A stretch of DNA of 64,000 nt from Carposina sasakii (GCA_014607495.2 CP053152.1:12879899-12943898); one strand, 5' to 3'. Positions 47,415-59,903 are shown, counted from the stretch's first letter. Made by a program: numbers and translations. Notes: generated by a model from the letters alone, not told the origin.

Positions 47415-47428
47415 CTGGGCCCATAACC
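47415..47428 (-). other. Copia primer-binding site (initiator Met tRNA, internal)
   Basis: The plus strand reads CTGGGCCCATAACC directly next to the 5' LTR. That is the anticodon stem-loop sequence of insect initiator tRNA-Met (anticodon CAT inside), so the element RNA (GGTTATGGGCCCAG) would pair with the middle of the tRNA and not its 3' end. Drosophila copia uses this half-tRNA priming. Confidence 0.85.
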
Positions 47429-47612
47429 TGAAGGGATGTGGATAATTAAGTACAGTTTATAGGGCAAAACTAGGTTTAATTAATATATTTCACAGAGCAC
47501 TACAATAATGTGTACGACAACGCGGATGGTGGCTTGGAACTCAAAACCTAAACAACTTATAGATACTAATTAGGTAGATGGCGTTGCTCACATACTTCGC
47601 ATATTCTCAACA
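47429..47612 (-). repeat. Copia 5' LTR (184 bp)
   Basis: The right LTR on the plus strand carries the element's promoter. It ends (minus-strand start) TGTTGAGAATATG and finishes CCCTTCA. A TATAAG word and an ATTAAA word occur in the minus-strand sense and could act as TATA box and polyadenylation signal; neither is proven. Confidence 0.95.
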
Positions 47613-47617
47613 ACTAT
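47613..47617. repeat. Target-site duplication ACTAT, right copy (copia)
   Basis: Second copy; see 42881-42885. Confidence 0.95.
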
Positions 47618-48536
47618 AATCAGATATATTTTACGTAATTACGGCAAATTATATACGGACTTGAAGGATTTGAACATTGATTTATTAGACTTGATGTGTC
47701 AGGGTAACTTATTACCCGACATATTGAGTTATTTTTTATTTTTATTGTCAGAAGCTATTGCTCATTCAGTCAAAGCTATTACCCTTGTCCTAAGGGTAAG
47801 TTGTTCGTATGTTTAAGATGGAATCATAGAGGATCTGTAGTGAAATGAAGTGCGAAGCTAAAAATCGAGAGAGGTAACGGCTCACTTTGGAAGCCCTCTG
47901 CTCCATTATGTATAAAAAGATTACACTAAAAATGCTGTACATATAATTAACAGTCAAAGATCAATCCAAAAGTTTAATGAAGATGAAAGTTATAGGTCTA
48001 AGACCTACTTAACAATATCGGGGTCAATAGGGTCGTGCCCTTTCACAATAAAAACTGCTCCAAACTAACAAACAATAACGCAACAACGATTTAGTCAATA
48101 ATACTCATATATTTTGCAACGAAAAATCAATCAGAAAAATGGTATGTCGAATAACAAAGGTGGTGATTCGAAACGTTCGGTAATAGGCTTCAGAAAGGTC
48201 AGTCGTATGAGAAACGGTATGGCGTGAAAAGGCAAGCCAAGCCACAATGGTGAAGGGATCTCGATGGTGGATTCTTTGGATTGTTGTAGACGTGAAGTCA
48301 AATTTTATGTGCCGTATCGAATAGCATCTAAGCTCTGTGGTGTTGCTACATATTATACATAGATTATGAAACCGTGAGTGCTCTTGACTAAATTTAACGT
48401 TCTATTATACCAGTACCTATTCGCATATGAATGAGATTTATTAATAAATTAAATATTGAAGAAAAAACGTGTGAATTCAAATGTAAGATTTTCTGCAAGG
48501 TTTTCTGTAGTGAGCTAATTTTCATAGAATTTTGGG
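47618..48536. other. AT-rich noncoding DNA
   Basis: No gene recognised. Confidence 0.45.
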
Positions 48537-48656
48537 TATTCTATCTCGGTTCGGGCAGTTAAGCTCTGGAATGAATTACCCCACACGGTTAGAGATTGTC
48601 GCACTGTTGGCACATTTAGGGAAAAGCTGAAGAATCACTACCTGTCCATTATTTGA
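48537..48656 (+). pseudogene. LINE ORF2 C-terminus
   Basis: The frame reads YSISVRAVKLWNELPHTVRD, then CRTVGTFREKLKNHY, then a TGA stop at 48654-48656. The pattern A-V-x-L-W-N-x-L-P...F-x-x-x-L-K is the conserved C-terminal tail of insect non-LTR reverse-transcriptase ORFs. There is no RT or endonuclease core, because the copy is truncated on the 5' side. Confidence 0.75.
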
Positions 48657-48886
48657 ATATGCTGTCATTTGTTTCTCTCCTTTTTTTCTTAATGTAGTTT
48701 TGTATTTTCTTAGAATTTGTTTAATTGCACATGTTACCCTGTTGTTAACAATTTCTCTTTACTTGCTTGGCTTGCTGGAAGAGATCTCTGGTAGAGATAA
48801 GCTTGCCATTGTACATGCATCTCTTCTTTAATGTTGTATGCCATATTTCTTTTTGTGTATGTGCAATAAAGAATAAGAATAAGAAT
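48537..48886 (+). mobile_element. 5'-truncated non-LTR retrotransposon (LINE), 3' end
   Basis: Contains the last ~40 codons of a LINE reverse-transcriptase ORF, then a 3' UTR with GATAAGCTTGCCATTGTACA and GTGCAATAAAGAATAAGAAT. It ends in an (AATAAG)n tail after an AATAAA at 48865-48870. This is the usual structure of truncated jockey/CR1-like elements in insects. The left limit is approximate and no duplication was identified. Confidence 0.7.
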
Positions 48887-50370
48887 TTTTCTTAACACTC
48901 TCCTATTACAACTTGCAGGTCCGCTAAGGAACTTAGCAAAAATAATAATAATAATATGTATAGATAGATCAATACTTACCAGATTAAAAAAAAACAATCG
49001 ATGTGAACGAACACAATAAATAAGTTTTCCTCAAGGACATAACCTTGCTTTACCTCTGATTTCATACCACAAAACAAGTAAAAAACCGACGCAAAGGCCT
49101 AGTTTGTTTACGGTCCTTGTCCGCGTGTTCGACACACAATAAACGTTCTTTTTTCTCATTACACGACACAACAATAGCGCAATAAATGGATCTCGGTGCG
49201 CACGCGCATAAACCTCAGTAAATACTGCTTTATATTTTTGATATCTTGTAGCCTGCTACCAATACTGTAAAAAGGCCTACTGTTTCTATTTATAGATAAT
49301 TTAATTATTTATTACCTAATCTTTTAAACTACATAATTATTTACATATTTTTATGTGGCATAGCTCGTAAGTTTTTTCACGTTTTTAATAAAACAGTTCT
49401 TTATATCATTATTAGGTATAAATATATGATAAAATAGTAGAAATATATAACTGAAACAGCCATTATCTCCCGGTAACAAATCACGCACTCGACCACCATT
49501 CGTCTCTCGCGAGCGGGACAAATTCTCCTATCCCGCGCTACCGGATAAATCACGGGATATATTTTATATCGCTTCTAGGCTTGATAAACGGTTGCGGGCT
49601 GTACTTAAATCACGCTATTTAATTCTAGCTAGAAAACAATTTTATTCAGTCAAATTGATACCTACCTATGAATGTTTCTGGGGATAGGTATGAGTAATAT
49701 GGTTGTCGGGTTATTGGGGATAGGGCAATTGTAAATGCTTAATTAAAGTTACACATGGTTTAACCAATATAAAAATTCATAATATGACATAGTAAGAAAA
49801 ATAAAAAACTCAAGATTTAAACGTTGATTAGGTTGAATCTTAGAGTAACGCGAACTTCCTTCAATTCAACCTTAGAATAGAGCAATAAATCTTTACACAA
49901 AAATATCTAAAGGTTTTCACCAAACATAAGAAAATATTACAACCAGTGCACCTCATTACGCCCTGTCCACACTATCGCAAGTGCAGTCGCGGACAATGCT
50001 TATTGTCTCGCACCTCCGGCTGCGCCCGCGCAACTAATGCGGCAGATGTTATCGCCTTCCAGATTCCCTCCTAGAAATGCCACTTATCTTATTCAGTTAC
50101 TAAAAGCTTCGTGTTGGAAACAGGATTGTGTTATGGGTGAAAGTGCGAAGTTTTACTCGTAAAGAGTATTGAGATAATTCGAAGATAGACGAGTGCTGTC
50201 ATAGACTATTACGTACACTCCAAAGGTTAGTACGCTGCCATCGCATATACATGGTCTTGCCTTGGAGTGTCAAAGCTAGAAACTATTAAAATAAGTTCCT
50301 GCACAGCCAGCCACCAGCACTTTAATCCAAGGGTAAAGGTAAAGGTCTTGTCAATTTTAGCAACATAATT
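48887..50370. other. AT-rich noncoding DNA with one GC-richer patch
   Basis: No gene recognised. 49960-50060 is GC-richer (TCCGGCTGCGCCCGCGC) without a coding signature. Confidence 0.45.
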
Positions 50371-50652
50371 AAGGAGCAATATATATACATATGATCACAC
50401 CTTTATCCCTTACGGGGTAGGCAGAGCATCAAGGGCCGATAGAACCACATGGTGCCACTAGTGACCAATTATGAGGGTATAGTTGAGATTTACAAGTTCG
50501 GTTAGTAGTGACAGGTGGTCAGCCCATCGCCTACAAAATACCAAGCCTCTCTTGTCCCTCTACTGACTTGTGAAGTATGCCCGGGAAGAGAAGCAGCTGT
50601 AGTATTACACGTTTTTTTTTCACTCCAAGAGCAGCATAGAAGGAGCAATATA
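50371..50652 (-). mobile_element. Full-length retroposon, (ATGT)n family, 13-bp duplication
   Basis: AAGGAGCAATATA at 50371-50383 repeats exactly at 50640-50652, enclosing about 256 bases. On the minus strand the element starts CTATGCTGCTCTTGGAGTG, has GATGGGCTGACCACCTGTCA in the middle and ends GGGATAAAGGTGTGATCATA plus a TATG-type tail. A 13-bp duplication and a simple-repeat tail are hallmarks of target-primed retroposition. Same family as 38588-38804 and 50664-50920. Confidence 0.85.
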
Positions 50653-50663
50653 ATTAATATAAT

Positions 50664-50920
50664 CTTCTATGCTGCTCTGTGAGTGAAAAAAAAAATACTA
50701 CAGCTGCTTCTCTTCCCAGGCATACTGTACAAGTCAGTAGAGGGACAAGAGGGTCTTGGTGTTTTGTAGGCGATGGGCTGACCACCTGTCACTACTAACC
50801 AAACTTGTACATCTCAACTATACCCTCAAAATTGGTCAGAAGTGGCACCATGTGGTTCTATCGGCCCTTGGTGCTCTGCCTACCCCGTAAGGGATAAAGG
50901 CGTGATTATATGTACGTAAT
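50664..50920 (+). mobile_element. Second full-length retroposon, head to head with the first
   Basis: Plus-strand copy of the same ~255-bp unit, starting CTTCTATGCTGCTCTG and ending GGCGTGATTATATGTA. The 5' end lies 21 bases from the end of the minus-strand copy's arm, so the pair forms a long inverted repeat. No clean target duplication was found for this copy. Confidence 0.85.
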
Positions 50921-53900
50921 TATTTAATTAAGGGGAATATAGGATTATAATACTTTGCAGACCCCACACGGAATTGTTACGTATATCAAAAGTTTATTCA
51001 AATTTTCCATCAGACGCACCTTGACACGATTGAGCGCATTTTCCGAACAACATTGTTACACAAAATAAATTGCTCAAATAATAAGCAATTTTAAACTACA
51101 ATGGACTGATATAATAGAATCACGTAATAAATTCAGTGTAGTGAAGCAAAAACGCGAATTTATAACTAGGAATGTGATGATTGCAAGCATGTAAACATGT
51201 TTATATAAACACATTTTGTAAGAGATCTCTGAAAAATAATCACTTGAAACTTTCTATATTTTAGAATCAGATGAATACCTACACATGAAATCTTGAAAAG
51301 ACCCTTCTAGACAATAACGGCTGTACTAACGTCCATAAATATATTTTTAAACAAACAATAAAATAAGTGTTTAAAGAAAATTTTGTTGTGTGTTGTTTTT
51401 AATGGATTACCAATAATAAATGTTTGTAAAATCAGTATGCGCAAAATTTAGAGCATTTACAATGGCGTAAAACAATAAAGATTCTATCCTTAAAAACTGA
51501 TTGTGATATCAGCTGTTTGTTGATCGATCACACACATAATGTTGATCACAACAATTACTGTCTGTATTTAACTATGAATACCGTATAATAGCGTTTAATT
51601 TCTTTCGCCTGATCAAGAATCGGATAACGTTATTGAATCATAACGGTAAAAATCAATTGTTGTCCAAGTTCCTCATGCAGGCGATAACGTTAATGAGGTT
51701 TGTGTTTTCCAGATATTATCTAGAAAAGTATATTTTTTTCTTTTTTTCGTAAGTTACGACCTCGAGCCGAGGCCGGGTTTCGAAAGTAGGAGACAATACC
51801 CGAGAGATAGCATCTTAGTTAATTAAGCAAGTATCACTGCAGGGCAACGTACGGATATAAACATAGTAGTGCTAGAAGGGGTACAATCGTTGCAGAAGGT
51901 CAGATAACTGATCCTTTAACTTTCAGTCCGAAAGACGTTGGGAATGAGTCCACCGGACCTATCTGACTTATTAGTTTAGCACTACATGTAGGCAAAGGAC
52001 CACAATTTTATTACATAAGTTAATGTAGGGAATAGCAAAAGGGGTAAGGTGAAAATAGCGTACTATAGAGAACTTATTTACGGAGACTCAAAATCATATT
52101 TATATGAACATTCCTCAGGTGTTTTCGAATGTCCCCGTTCATTCTATATCTAGAAATGTTAATGTTAGAGACGCAGTAGGTCTAAGTAGTCTAGTATGTG
52201 ATTAGGATATCCATCCATTCAACAAATTCTATCTATGAAAATATATTAAAAGCTAGATAAAGCTTTTCTTGAGACTATACAGTAAGTATGTATGTATCCA
52301 ACGCTACATTTTGCGTCAACGCAGTATTTCGTATTATATACAATGCAAAAACTCAATACCCACAAAGTACTTACTACAATATAATCGACCCGAGAAAGCA
52401 TCCGATAACCACCATAAACTTTGATTTACCTTAAATTCAGGAAATCGATATCTTTTGTGAGAGCTAGAAACCGTTGTCGAACCGCGATATCTATTGCTCA
52501 AATAGGCACAATAGGTTGCAGCACCTGTATTGACCGCGACACTTATCGCAACATCTCGAGATATCGAGTGAGCGATTATAATCGATTGTCTTCGTATCAT
52601 TCGAGCGAGCGTACCTAACAATTGGAGTCGGTTACCGCTTTTATATCTTGGGCGATATTGAACAATCTTTTTCTTTATTTGCGGAAATATCTTTGAGAGT
52701 TTTACCAAAAAAAAGTATCGAATGCTATTTATTGCTAGAATATGATCTGAATCTGATTAGATACCATTCAGCTTTAGGTACCTATCAGTTGCAAAATTCA
52801 AAGATTTTCTATAAACATCAACATCTCCATATAAAAGAAGCAAAATCAAATGAACACATAATTTAGTAAATGAACTGTTACCTAACTCTGTTATTAACTG
52901 CTGTAATTAATCGAAATCGAAAACTTGGTAATTTATCGAAAGAGAAAGGATTCGTCTTAATTTAAATAACTGGATATAGGAGCTGCCGACTAATAAAATC
53001 ATTACAAAGACTATTTATGTGTTTAGAAACTGCAATGACAGAATACCTAGTGGCGATACAGCAAAAATCATGTAATGTCAGTACTTAATTAATTAACTAA
53101 ATTAGCATGTTCCGGTGGTTACCTATCTGGACTTTCTAGGCGGAAGTTGACTCAAAATAAGTTTTGGATAAACTAATTAGACTGTTATCTTCTCTTATCT
53201 ACATAGTATATCGGTTATTTGATAGTTTCTTTAAGTTAGGACGAATATAATTAATACCTACATAATGAAATATTATGGTCTATTCCGGCAGTCACACTTA
53301 AGGCGTTTAAATGACCTAAACGTGAGTTTTTGAAGAACAAAACTGACATAATCCACTGCTTTAAACTAGGTCAAAAAAAATTCTTGAGGATATGTAGATA
53401 GGTATTTGTGCTTTGAAAACACAATACAACTAATTTGACTCGATAGAAAAAAATCGCAAACATACCTCTAAAAAAATTTTAAAACATCTATAATTTAGAC
53501 AAAAAGCATGCAATCATTCTGTTCTTTCGACAGATAATATCGCAAATTTATTGAGATTCAGTGTGTATATTTTCCAAAAATCGCAATTTTCGATTTTCTT
53601 GAATAAAATGTATGTGGGCGTGAGCGCCGTGTAAAGATTAGTGCCGACTGATGCCTGTTGCTAGACGGACGTATCGCGCGTTTGCTCTGCAAATTTCGAA
53701 GTTTTTTTCGTGTGAAATAATAGGTAGCACTCGAAAACTAAGTACCAAAAAGAAAAGAATATTCGTATAAACTCAGCGCACGAAAATTGAATGATATTTT
53801 TAGGTAAAAGTAAAACATTACATTACTATTTTCTTCGCTTGAAGTGTTTCTTTTTTCGATAAGTTCGTAGTCGACGTAAAAGTCTCCGTGGCATAAAAGT

Positions 53901-54414
53901 AAATATTACAGTCACCATAGTTATAGCCTTACTTAACAAGGTACACTTAAGTATTTGAAAGTTTATTAAGATATACATATAAATAAATGAATAAGTAAAC
54001 AAAATTCCCAATATTTTCTTACAGAAAAAATGGAAAAACAACGATAACGAAGTTTCTTCTTTCGTTTCGTTTTCGATTTCTTTCATAGAATAAATAGTTC
54101 CGGTGCACGAATTCGGAAACAATATTTTTCGTATGCAGTAAATAGATTATAATATATGTAGTCAAACACTGATCTACTAGCGCCACCGTTCACGAAATTA
54201 AATATTGTGTACAGTGCCTAAAGTCTATATTACTTAGTGGATTAGGTATTTGTCTATACTAGTCAGTACCTAATACATCGTATTATAATAAAATATAATC
54301 TCACTAAAGAAATCAACCGTAAGGCTTAGACTATAAGTTTCAATTTTATTATTTAGCAAAAATATTACAATATCATTAGAATACGAAGGTAAATTTCACC
54401 ATCTCTAACAAAGT
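50921..54414. other. AT-rich noncoding DNA
   Basis: No gene recognised. 52470-52640 is richer in CG and ATCGAT-type words and is open in a 124-codon minus frame (52334-52708) without domains. 53610-53700 is another GC-richer patch. Both could be regulatory DNA or old repeats. Confidence 0.45.
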
Positions 54415-54510
54415 TGTAATAGCCCAGATGGTAAATCGGTGAACTCAAAACCAAACGAGAACGAGTATTCCTGTTTAGAATCCGGGTTCAGACCGTCACC
54501 TTTTTTCCTT
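54415..54510 (+). mobile_element. tRNA-derived SINE-like sequence, degenerate
   Basis: A-box-like TAGCCCAGATGG followed about 60 bases later by a B-box-like GGTTCAGACC, then a T-rich tail. A and B boxes are at tRNA-like spacing, but no acceptor stem or anticodon arm forms. It is different in wording from the 55386 family. Confidence 0.4.
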
Positions 54511-54929
54511 ATTTTTTACAAAATTAAAATACTTTATTTAAACAAAATATACGACACAAACTAAAAACAATTTAACTAAATATTAAAAATTTAATCTTAT
54601 ATAAAAAGCGCATTTCGCTATTATCACGATATTTTCTATTTCCACAACTATTCTTTCTACGTAGGTATTTATTAGGTAATGGATCATTCACTGAAAACCG
54701 ATACTAATAATTCACTGATTAAATATTATACGTACCTCATTATCTAATATGTAATGAATCACTTATGGGAACCTAAGCCAACATGAATAATGAGAAGATA
54801 GCGCGCTGGATGCGACATTGATGACATTCTAGCGTGCTTTACATCGAGGTAATATTACCGCCTTAATATTAAGACTGATTCTAACAGATTCATATTTGTT
54901 TCATTTGATTTAGCATACATTAATCTATA

Positions 54930-55002
54930 GAAAGCACAATTTGCGAGAGGTCGTGAGTTCAAATCTCACTCGGGTGAAAAAAAAATTCTTTATTAATAAT
55001 TC
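54930..55002 (+). mobile_element. SINE fragment (55386 family)
   Basis: Shares AGGTCGTGAGTTCAAATCTC, CACTCGGGTGA and the tail TTCTTTATTAATAATT with the copy at 55386. The A box is not recognisable here; the B box is changed to GAGTTCAAATCTC. Confidence 0.65.
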
Positions 55003-55252
55003 TATAGGACCTAAAATATCACGACGTGTTAAAAGGAGCGTAGTACACAAAAAATTGCTATTATTTAAAAATCGCTATACAGGTTGGAAGTGACAGCCAG
55101 GCAAATATTGATGTGGCGAGTTCAGACTATGATTCTGAGGCGAAAACCACTTGTTTTGCTGTATTTTGAATCACTTGTGGTTGATCAGTTAATTGAACAT
55201 TTTTGAGCGAAACTTTTTTGGAAACCATACATACCTAAGTTAAAATTTTGTT
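55003..55252. other. Noncoding DNA
   Basis: Holds TA followed by CAGGTTGGAAGTGACAGCCA at 55078-55099, which resembles the left end of a mariner-type MITE. No matching right end was found. Confidence 0.35.
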
Positions 55253-55351
55253 TTATGACATTATTTAAGGCATACTTAAATTTACCACACTATTTTTTTC
55301 TGAGAAAAAAATAGTGTAGTAAATTTAAGTAGGCCTTAAATAATGACATAA
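55253..55351. repeat. 99-bp near-perfect palindrome
   Basis: 49-base arms starting TTATGACATTATTTAAGG meet at a GA dinucleotide with only about three mismatches. It would form a cruciform or hairpin with almost no loop. It could be a tiny foldback element; no target duplication is evident. Confidence 0.85.
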
Positions 55352-55385
55352 TAATGACGGTTGTACTTTTTGTCAGTTTAGTAGG

Positions 55386-55490
55386 TATTTCTTGCTCAGT
55401 GGTAAGAGAGCTGGCACGGAATGCAGAGGTCGTGGGTTCGATTCCCACCCGGGTGAGGAATTTTTTCCATTTCTTTATTAATAATTTTAG
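55386..55490 (+). mobile_element. tRNA-derived SINE with good A and B boxes
   Basis: A box TTGCTCAGTGG at 55392-55402 and B box GGTTCGATTCC at 55435-55445. The T-arm GTGGG/CCCAC closes, and an anticodon-like arm CTGGC...GCAG is damaged by one missing base. Ends of the tRNA-like part do not pair. It is followed by CCGGGTGAGG and the tail CATTTCTTTATTAATAATTT shared with 54930 and 22821. So it is a SINE, not a working tRNA gene. Confidence 0.65.
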
Positions 55491-57079
55491 GTATTTCTTA
55501 GTTTTGCCGTCAGAGGATTATGTGTAATTGTGCTCGGGATTCTCGATTTGAGTTAGGTCTTGTAGTCACCTTAAACCTAAACGTAAAATTTGTCCTACCT
55601 GTCCTTTTCTCTCTCGGCCATTTAGAGATAGACCTGACTAAGATTGTCATGAAATATCAGACAGATCAATTCCGCCAATTGTTAAATCATGGATAAATCT
55701 AGAAGATTGGGTCCTAAGTTTGGTTATGTCTAGGATAGCGTATAACAGAAAGCATTGGTGATAGTTTTTCTGGTTCCTATGTATCCATCATATAGCATTA
55801 TCTGTAATATATATTATTTTAATTACCACAACTCCCTTAAAAATTGACATGTGTGTAGTTAATAGTCTATAAAAAAGATAGTAAGCAGTTTAACGACCTC
55901 CGGGCGATATTCAATACAAAGACAGGCATCAATCACCAATCAGGCATTGACCTCGATCTATCTAAACATATCTATAAGAAATCCATTTATCGCATGAGAG
56001 ATATCGATTGTCTAACATAATATGCTAGCGACAAAAAAAGTGACAATGCGAGAGAAAGTGTGAACAGCTTAGACGTTCGACATTGAACTTAGTATCTATC
56101 AAAGGTATTATGAAATACGTGTAAAAAAATATAAGAGAAAATGTCTATTGTTACAAAGAAAATTGCGTTTATCTCGAACTAGAATATATTGTATTTTAGT
56201 GACAACGACGACAAAAGATTTCATTTAAGCATTTCGAATTAAATTTTCAATAAATTGCATTTTATTATCACTAAGATATTATAAAATCCAATAAAAATAC
56301 AAGTAACAACAAACCCAGCAGACAGACGTCATTTAGAATTTACGACAAACTGACATATTACTACTCAACTTTCACTGGAGTTATAATATACATGATACCT
56401 TAAAAAGGGCAGAAGGTATGTCAGGGTAACACATACGATTCCGAAATTATAGGTACCTTCGAGATTCCCTTTACGCAGAATCTGTATAAGTTATCGGAAT
56501 CCCGTATTTTTTGTATGATTTGTCTAGAAATGTATGACAGGTAAAATAAATATTACAAGCATCGAGACTCTATTTTCAAGTTTACATAATGTTTTATCAC
56601 ACTGTGTAGATAATATAATGAGATACTTTTTTCAGAGTATCTGTTTTTTTAATTCTCCAAAGTTTTGTTGAATATACTAGTATTTAGATATTTTGATAGT
56701 GGCATTATTAGATTAGAGTTTTTCAGCAGATTTTTTTCTAAATAAGAAGACACACAAATCTTTAAGGTAGGCGACGATGCAGGCACGAGTCACATAAATA
56801 ACATGCGCGTGCGTGTATGCAGATCATTAAACCTTAATGACGATCTTGTTCTTTCATATTGACAATGTCTGTACTCATTAGTTTTATGTATTTATTGCTG
56901 CTAATCTGAAACTTTCATTTTTTATCATCAATGGAAGTATATTATCATTTATTCATAATTTATGTAAAACAGCTTTGATGAAATAAGCTTAATAGTTTTC
57001 AGTGACCTAGCAAATTTTATGAAATTGTGAATATTATAAAGTTTGTAAACTTATTATTTCATGTAGACCACCAAAAATT
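55491..57079. other. AT-rich noncoding DNA
   Basis: No gene recognised. Confidence 0.45.
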
Positions 57080-57207
57080 CATGAACTTCGTCCGCGTGGA
57101 CTACAGAATTTTTTCTCCGTACTTCAAATTATATGTTTGCAAAACCAGAACATTGGTCGAGTAACAAGTAAACAAACCAAGTATACTTTCACATTTATGA
57201 CATTAGT
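57080..57207 (-). mobile_element. Short Helitron-like element, both ends recognisable
   Basis: On the minus strand it begins TCCTTACTAATGTCATAAAT just after an A (the Helitron insertion rule is A|T). It ends with the complement of GAACTTCGTCCGCGTGGAC. It resembles a heavily deleted copy of the abundant Helitron-like family seen at 12198, 22250 and 37795. The terminal CTAG is not clear. Confidence 0.5.
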
Positions 57208-59903
57208 AAGGATTCACCAAATATGTGAACAAAAATAATTCTAACCTGAGTTCTAACCTTTAACGAGTCTATATAGTCAACCGCATAGACAACTTCAAAA
57301 TATAAATAACGTCCTAAGCCTTTATAAATTAGCGTGTATCAAAACAAATACATAGTAGCCGTAGCCATGTATCCTTCTGACCCACATGTCCTAGTAAACG
57401 TATACTAACGAGCTGTTTAACATTTGTGGGCACATTATAAATATCAATTTGTAAAGGTTAAACCGGTAACGTCGACGAATAGAGTATTTGAGACGGGTTC
57501 GTTTCAACAAATAGTTCCTATTAACAGTGGCGCAAGTTGCTTTGAAATTATATTATGTGTGATACTCGTATCATACAGAAAATGCTAGTAGTAGTATGCT
57601 TGTCAACCGTTTGTTTCCCGAATAAAATAAAATAAAAATAAAATATTCAACTTTAAAATAGGCTTTTAGTAAAGTCATAGAAGCAGTCCCCATAGCGGAA
57701 GCATCCCATGCAATTCAATCGGAAAGCGGGACGCATTACATGGATGTCTTACCTTAGATCAGTGCGTGGGCGCAAGCCGCTTATAAACTAAATGAACTAA
57801 TGGACTAAGGTTTATGTAACATTTTCTAGCGTTATAATTGTGAATGACATTAATCCTCATCTACTATCCTCGATAAGGTTACGTGTAAGGTACGTAAGTG
57901 TTTATTGATCTTTTGAATGTAATATTTATCAATTGATTTTGCAACTTTTTGTACGTCTTTGTAATGAATCCTTCATGCATATAGCTGGGATATTGGATAC
58001 ATAAAAAATTATAGGTACGTTAGTGTTTCATTCTTTCTACAAAATTAATATAATCTCGACTTATCATAACAAGTGGTCTTTGGTCAAATCATTCCACTTC
58101 AGCTACTGTTAATTAAGCTAACTAGCGATAGTTATTCTATGGCGATATCTAGTACGTAAATGCAACCCACAGCTGTTTTCCGACTATGCATAGGTATATG
58201 TAGTATAGAACAAGCTTAAGAAATAAACTTGTAATACACTAATAACTATTAACATTTCAAGTTTAACTATAGACTTGGAAATGGCACCTCGCAACACGCA
58301 TTCAGACTTTCCATGCCAACCTCACTCCTTTAAACGTCTTCCTTATGGTTTCTAATTGCCTTCGATTATTCCGTATCCACTAACGAATAGACCTATTCAA
58401 ATACATTGCAAATCACCATTATAACCTTCTGTTACAGCTCTAAAACTGGTAAGAAAGACATTACCTAAGCAGCGACAACATAATAAAATAAGTCGCGAAA
58501 CGAAACTCTGATAATAGGGCGGGGAAGAAGTCGAGATCCTTGTCGATAAACAGCTATTTGCAGGCTGTCGCCGATTGCCCTCGTTTGTCCTGCGTTAATA
58601 TGTTAATACAGATATCGAGTCACGATCTCAAACTCGGCCCAAATAGGTTGGCTTACTTCTTACGATTCATTTTTGACACATTCGACGTACACACATCGAT
58701 AATGTCAATAGAAACGTGCTTTGAAATAGTTGGAAATAGTGACATGTTTGTTTGGGTGAACGTGTATTTATTATTGAAGTAATATGGTACGTGGTATGGT
58801 GAAACTAGGAAAGAAATAAAGCAACCAACTACAAAATGCTGTTGTCTGTTAAATCTTGTTATAATTGAAGCAATTACGATATGAAAATATCACGGGGAAT
58901 TAATGGTTGATATATTTAATGCTGTCTTTAACCGTATCGATAACATTATCGGACATCAATCGATACCGGCGGTTCACTAAGATAATATCTGTAAAGTCCG
59001 CCTGAATCGCCCGCGACTACAATGCCCTATTTTGTTGTAACTTAATAGCTTAATCGCATTTGCAGAAAGTGTAACGTAGTTTAGTCTCTAATATATATTT
59101 GACAGATTATGTAGCTATTGTCGCATAATAATATAAAGGTACCCTCTTGCGTTAGTCCAAAACATAAAGGTACTAGCTACCATCCGCGATTTCTACTACG
59201 TGAACTTACGCCACTGTGATATACAGAGTGTAAATGACAAAATTGTGACAGGAAAATTTGATAATTGGTACATACAAATGCAACATGTATGTAATATATG
59301 ATATTAAGTAAAAAGGTAGAAAATTACCATGCATATACAACTCATATAATCATCATTATTGCAACCATGATTGGGATCCCAATATCGTAATATACATAAT
59401 ATGACCACAAGAATACATAACGGTTCATTACGCGACATAATCAATATATCTTTGATAAAGCTTCCAATCGATAAGTTAACGCTAGAGATTGTCTTGTCAA
59501 AGGTTTTAATACGGATAGTTATTTACTTCGCAACATATTGTTTGTTTTCTTTATATAAAGGCGTACGAGTATTACAGCGGTATATCGATATCTGAAATAA
59601 CGATGCTTTGATAATAATCATTAACATCACTAAGTAAATGAGCAATGGCTTCCCAGCAATGTATAGCCAATATGGACCAGAGACATCAATGCCGGCAATT
59701 ATTTATTTACCTTGAATGAAGGAACTGCCAAAATATTTTTTACAACTTTTTATGGATTTTATCTCCGATAAAAAGTCATGCTGGTTATTTCAGTTTGTGT
59801 CGAAAAGAAGAACAACGCATCTATTTTCATCCAGGATATCAAATTATTTGTCATCTAGGTAGTCTAGTTTTAGGTTTGTCTAGGATCTAGGATAGCTGTG
59901 AGT
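57208..59903. other. AT-rich noncoding DNA
   Basis: No gene recognised. A GC-richer patch lies at 57680-57785, and mixed-composition stretches with ATCGATA words occur at 58510-58700 and 58925-59030. TA followed by CAGAGTGTAAATGACA at 59223-59242 looks like one end of a MITE without a partner. Confidence 0.45.

Larger units (their letters stand above)
42886..47612 (-). mobile_element. Complete Ty1/copia LTR retrotransposon
   Basis: A 4727-bp element on the minus strand with 184-bp TG...CA LTRs that look identical by eye. It has an ACTAT duplication, a copia-type primer site, a polypurine tract and a single intact gag-pol frame. The domain order protease, integrase, RT, RNase H defines Ty1/copia. 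With no stop or frameshift and no visible LTR divergence, this copy looks recently inserted and possibly still functional. Confidence 0.97.

Noticed and set aside
52334..52708. 124-codon minus-strand open frame
   Set aside because: No domain, with competing open frames on the other strand; composition explains the openness.
55386..55465. Functional tRNA gene
   Set aside because: A and B boxes and a T-arm are present, but the acceptor stem does not pair, the anticodon arm is damaged, and the 3' tail is shared with two other truncated copies, so it is a SINE.
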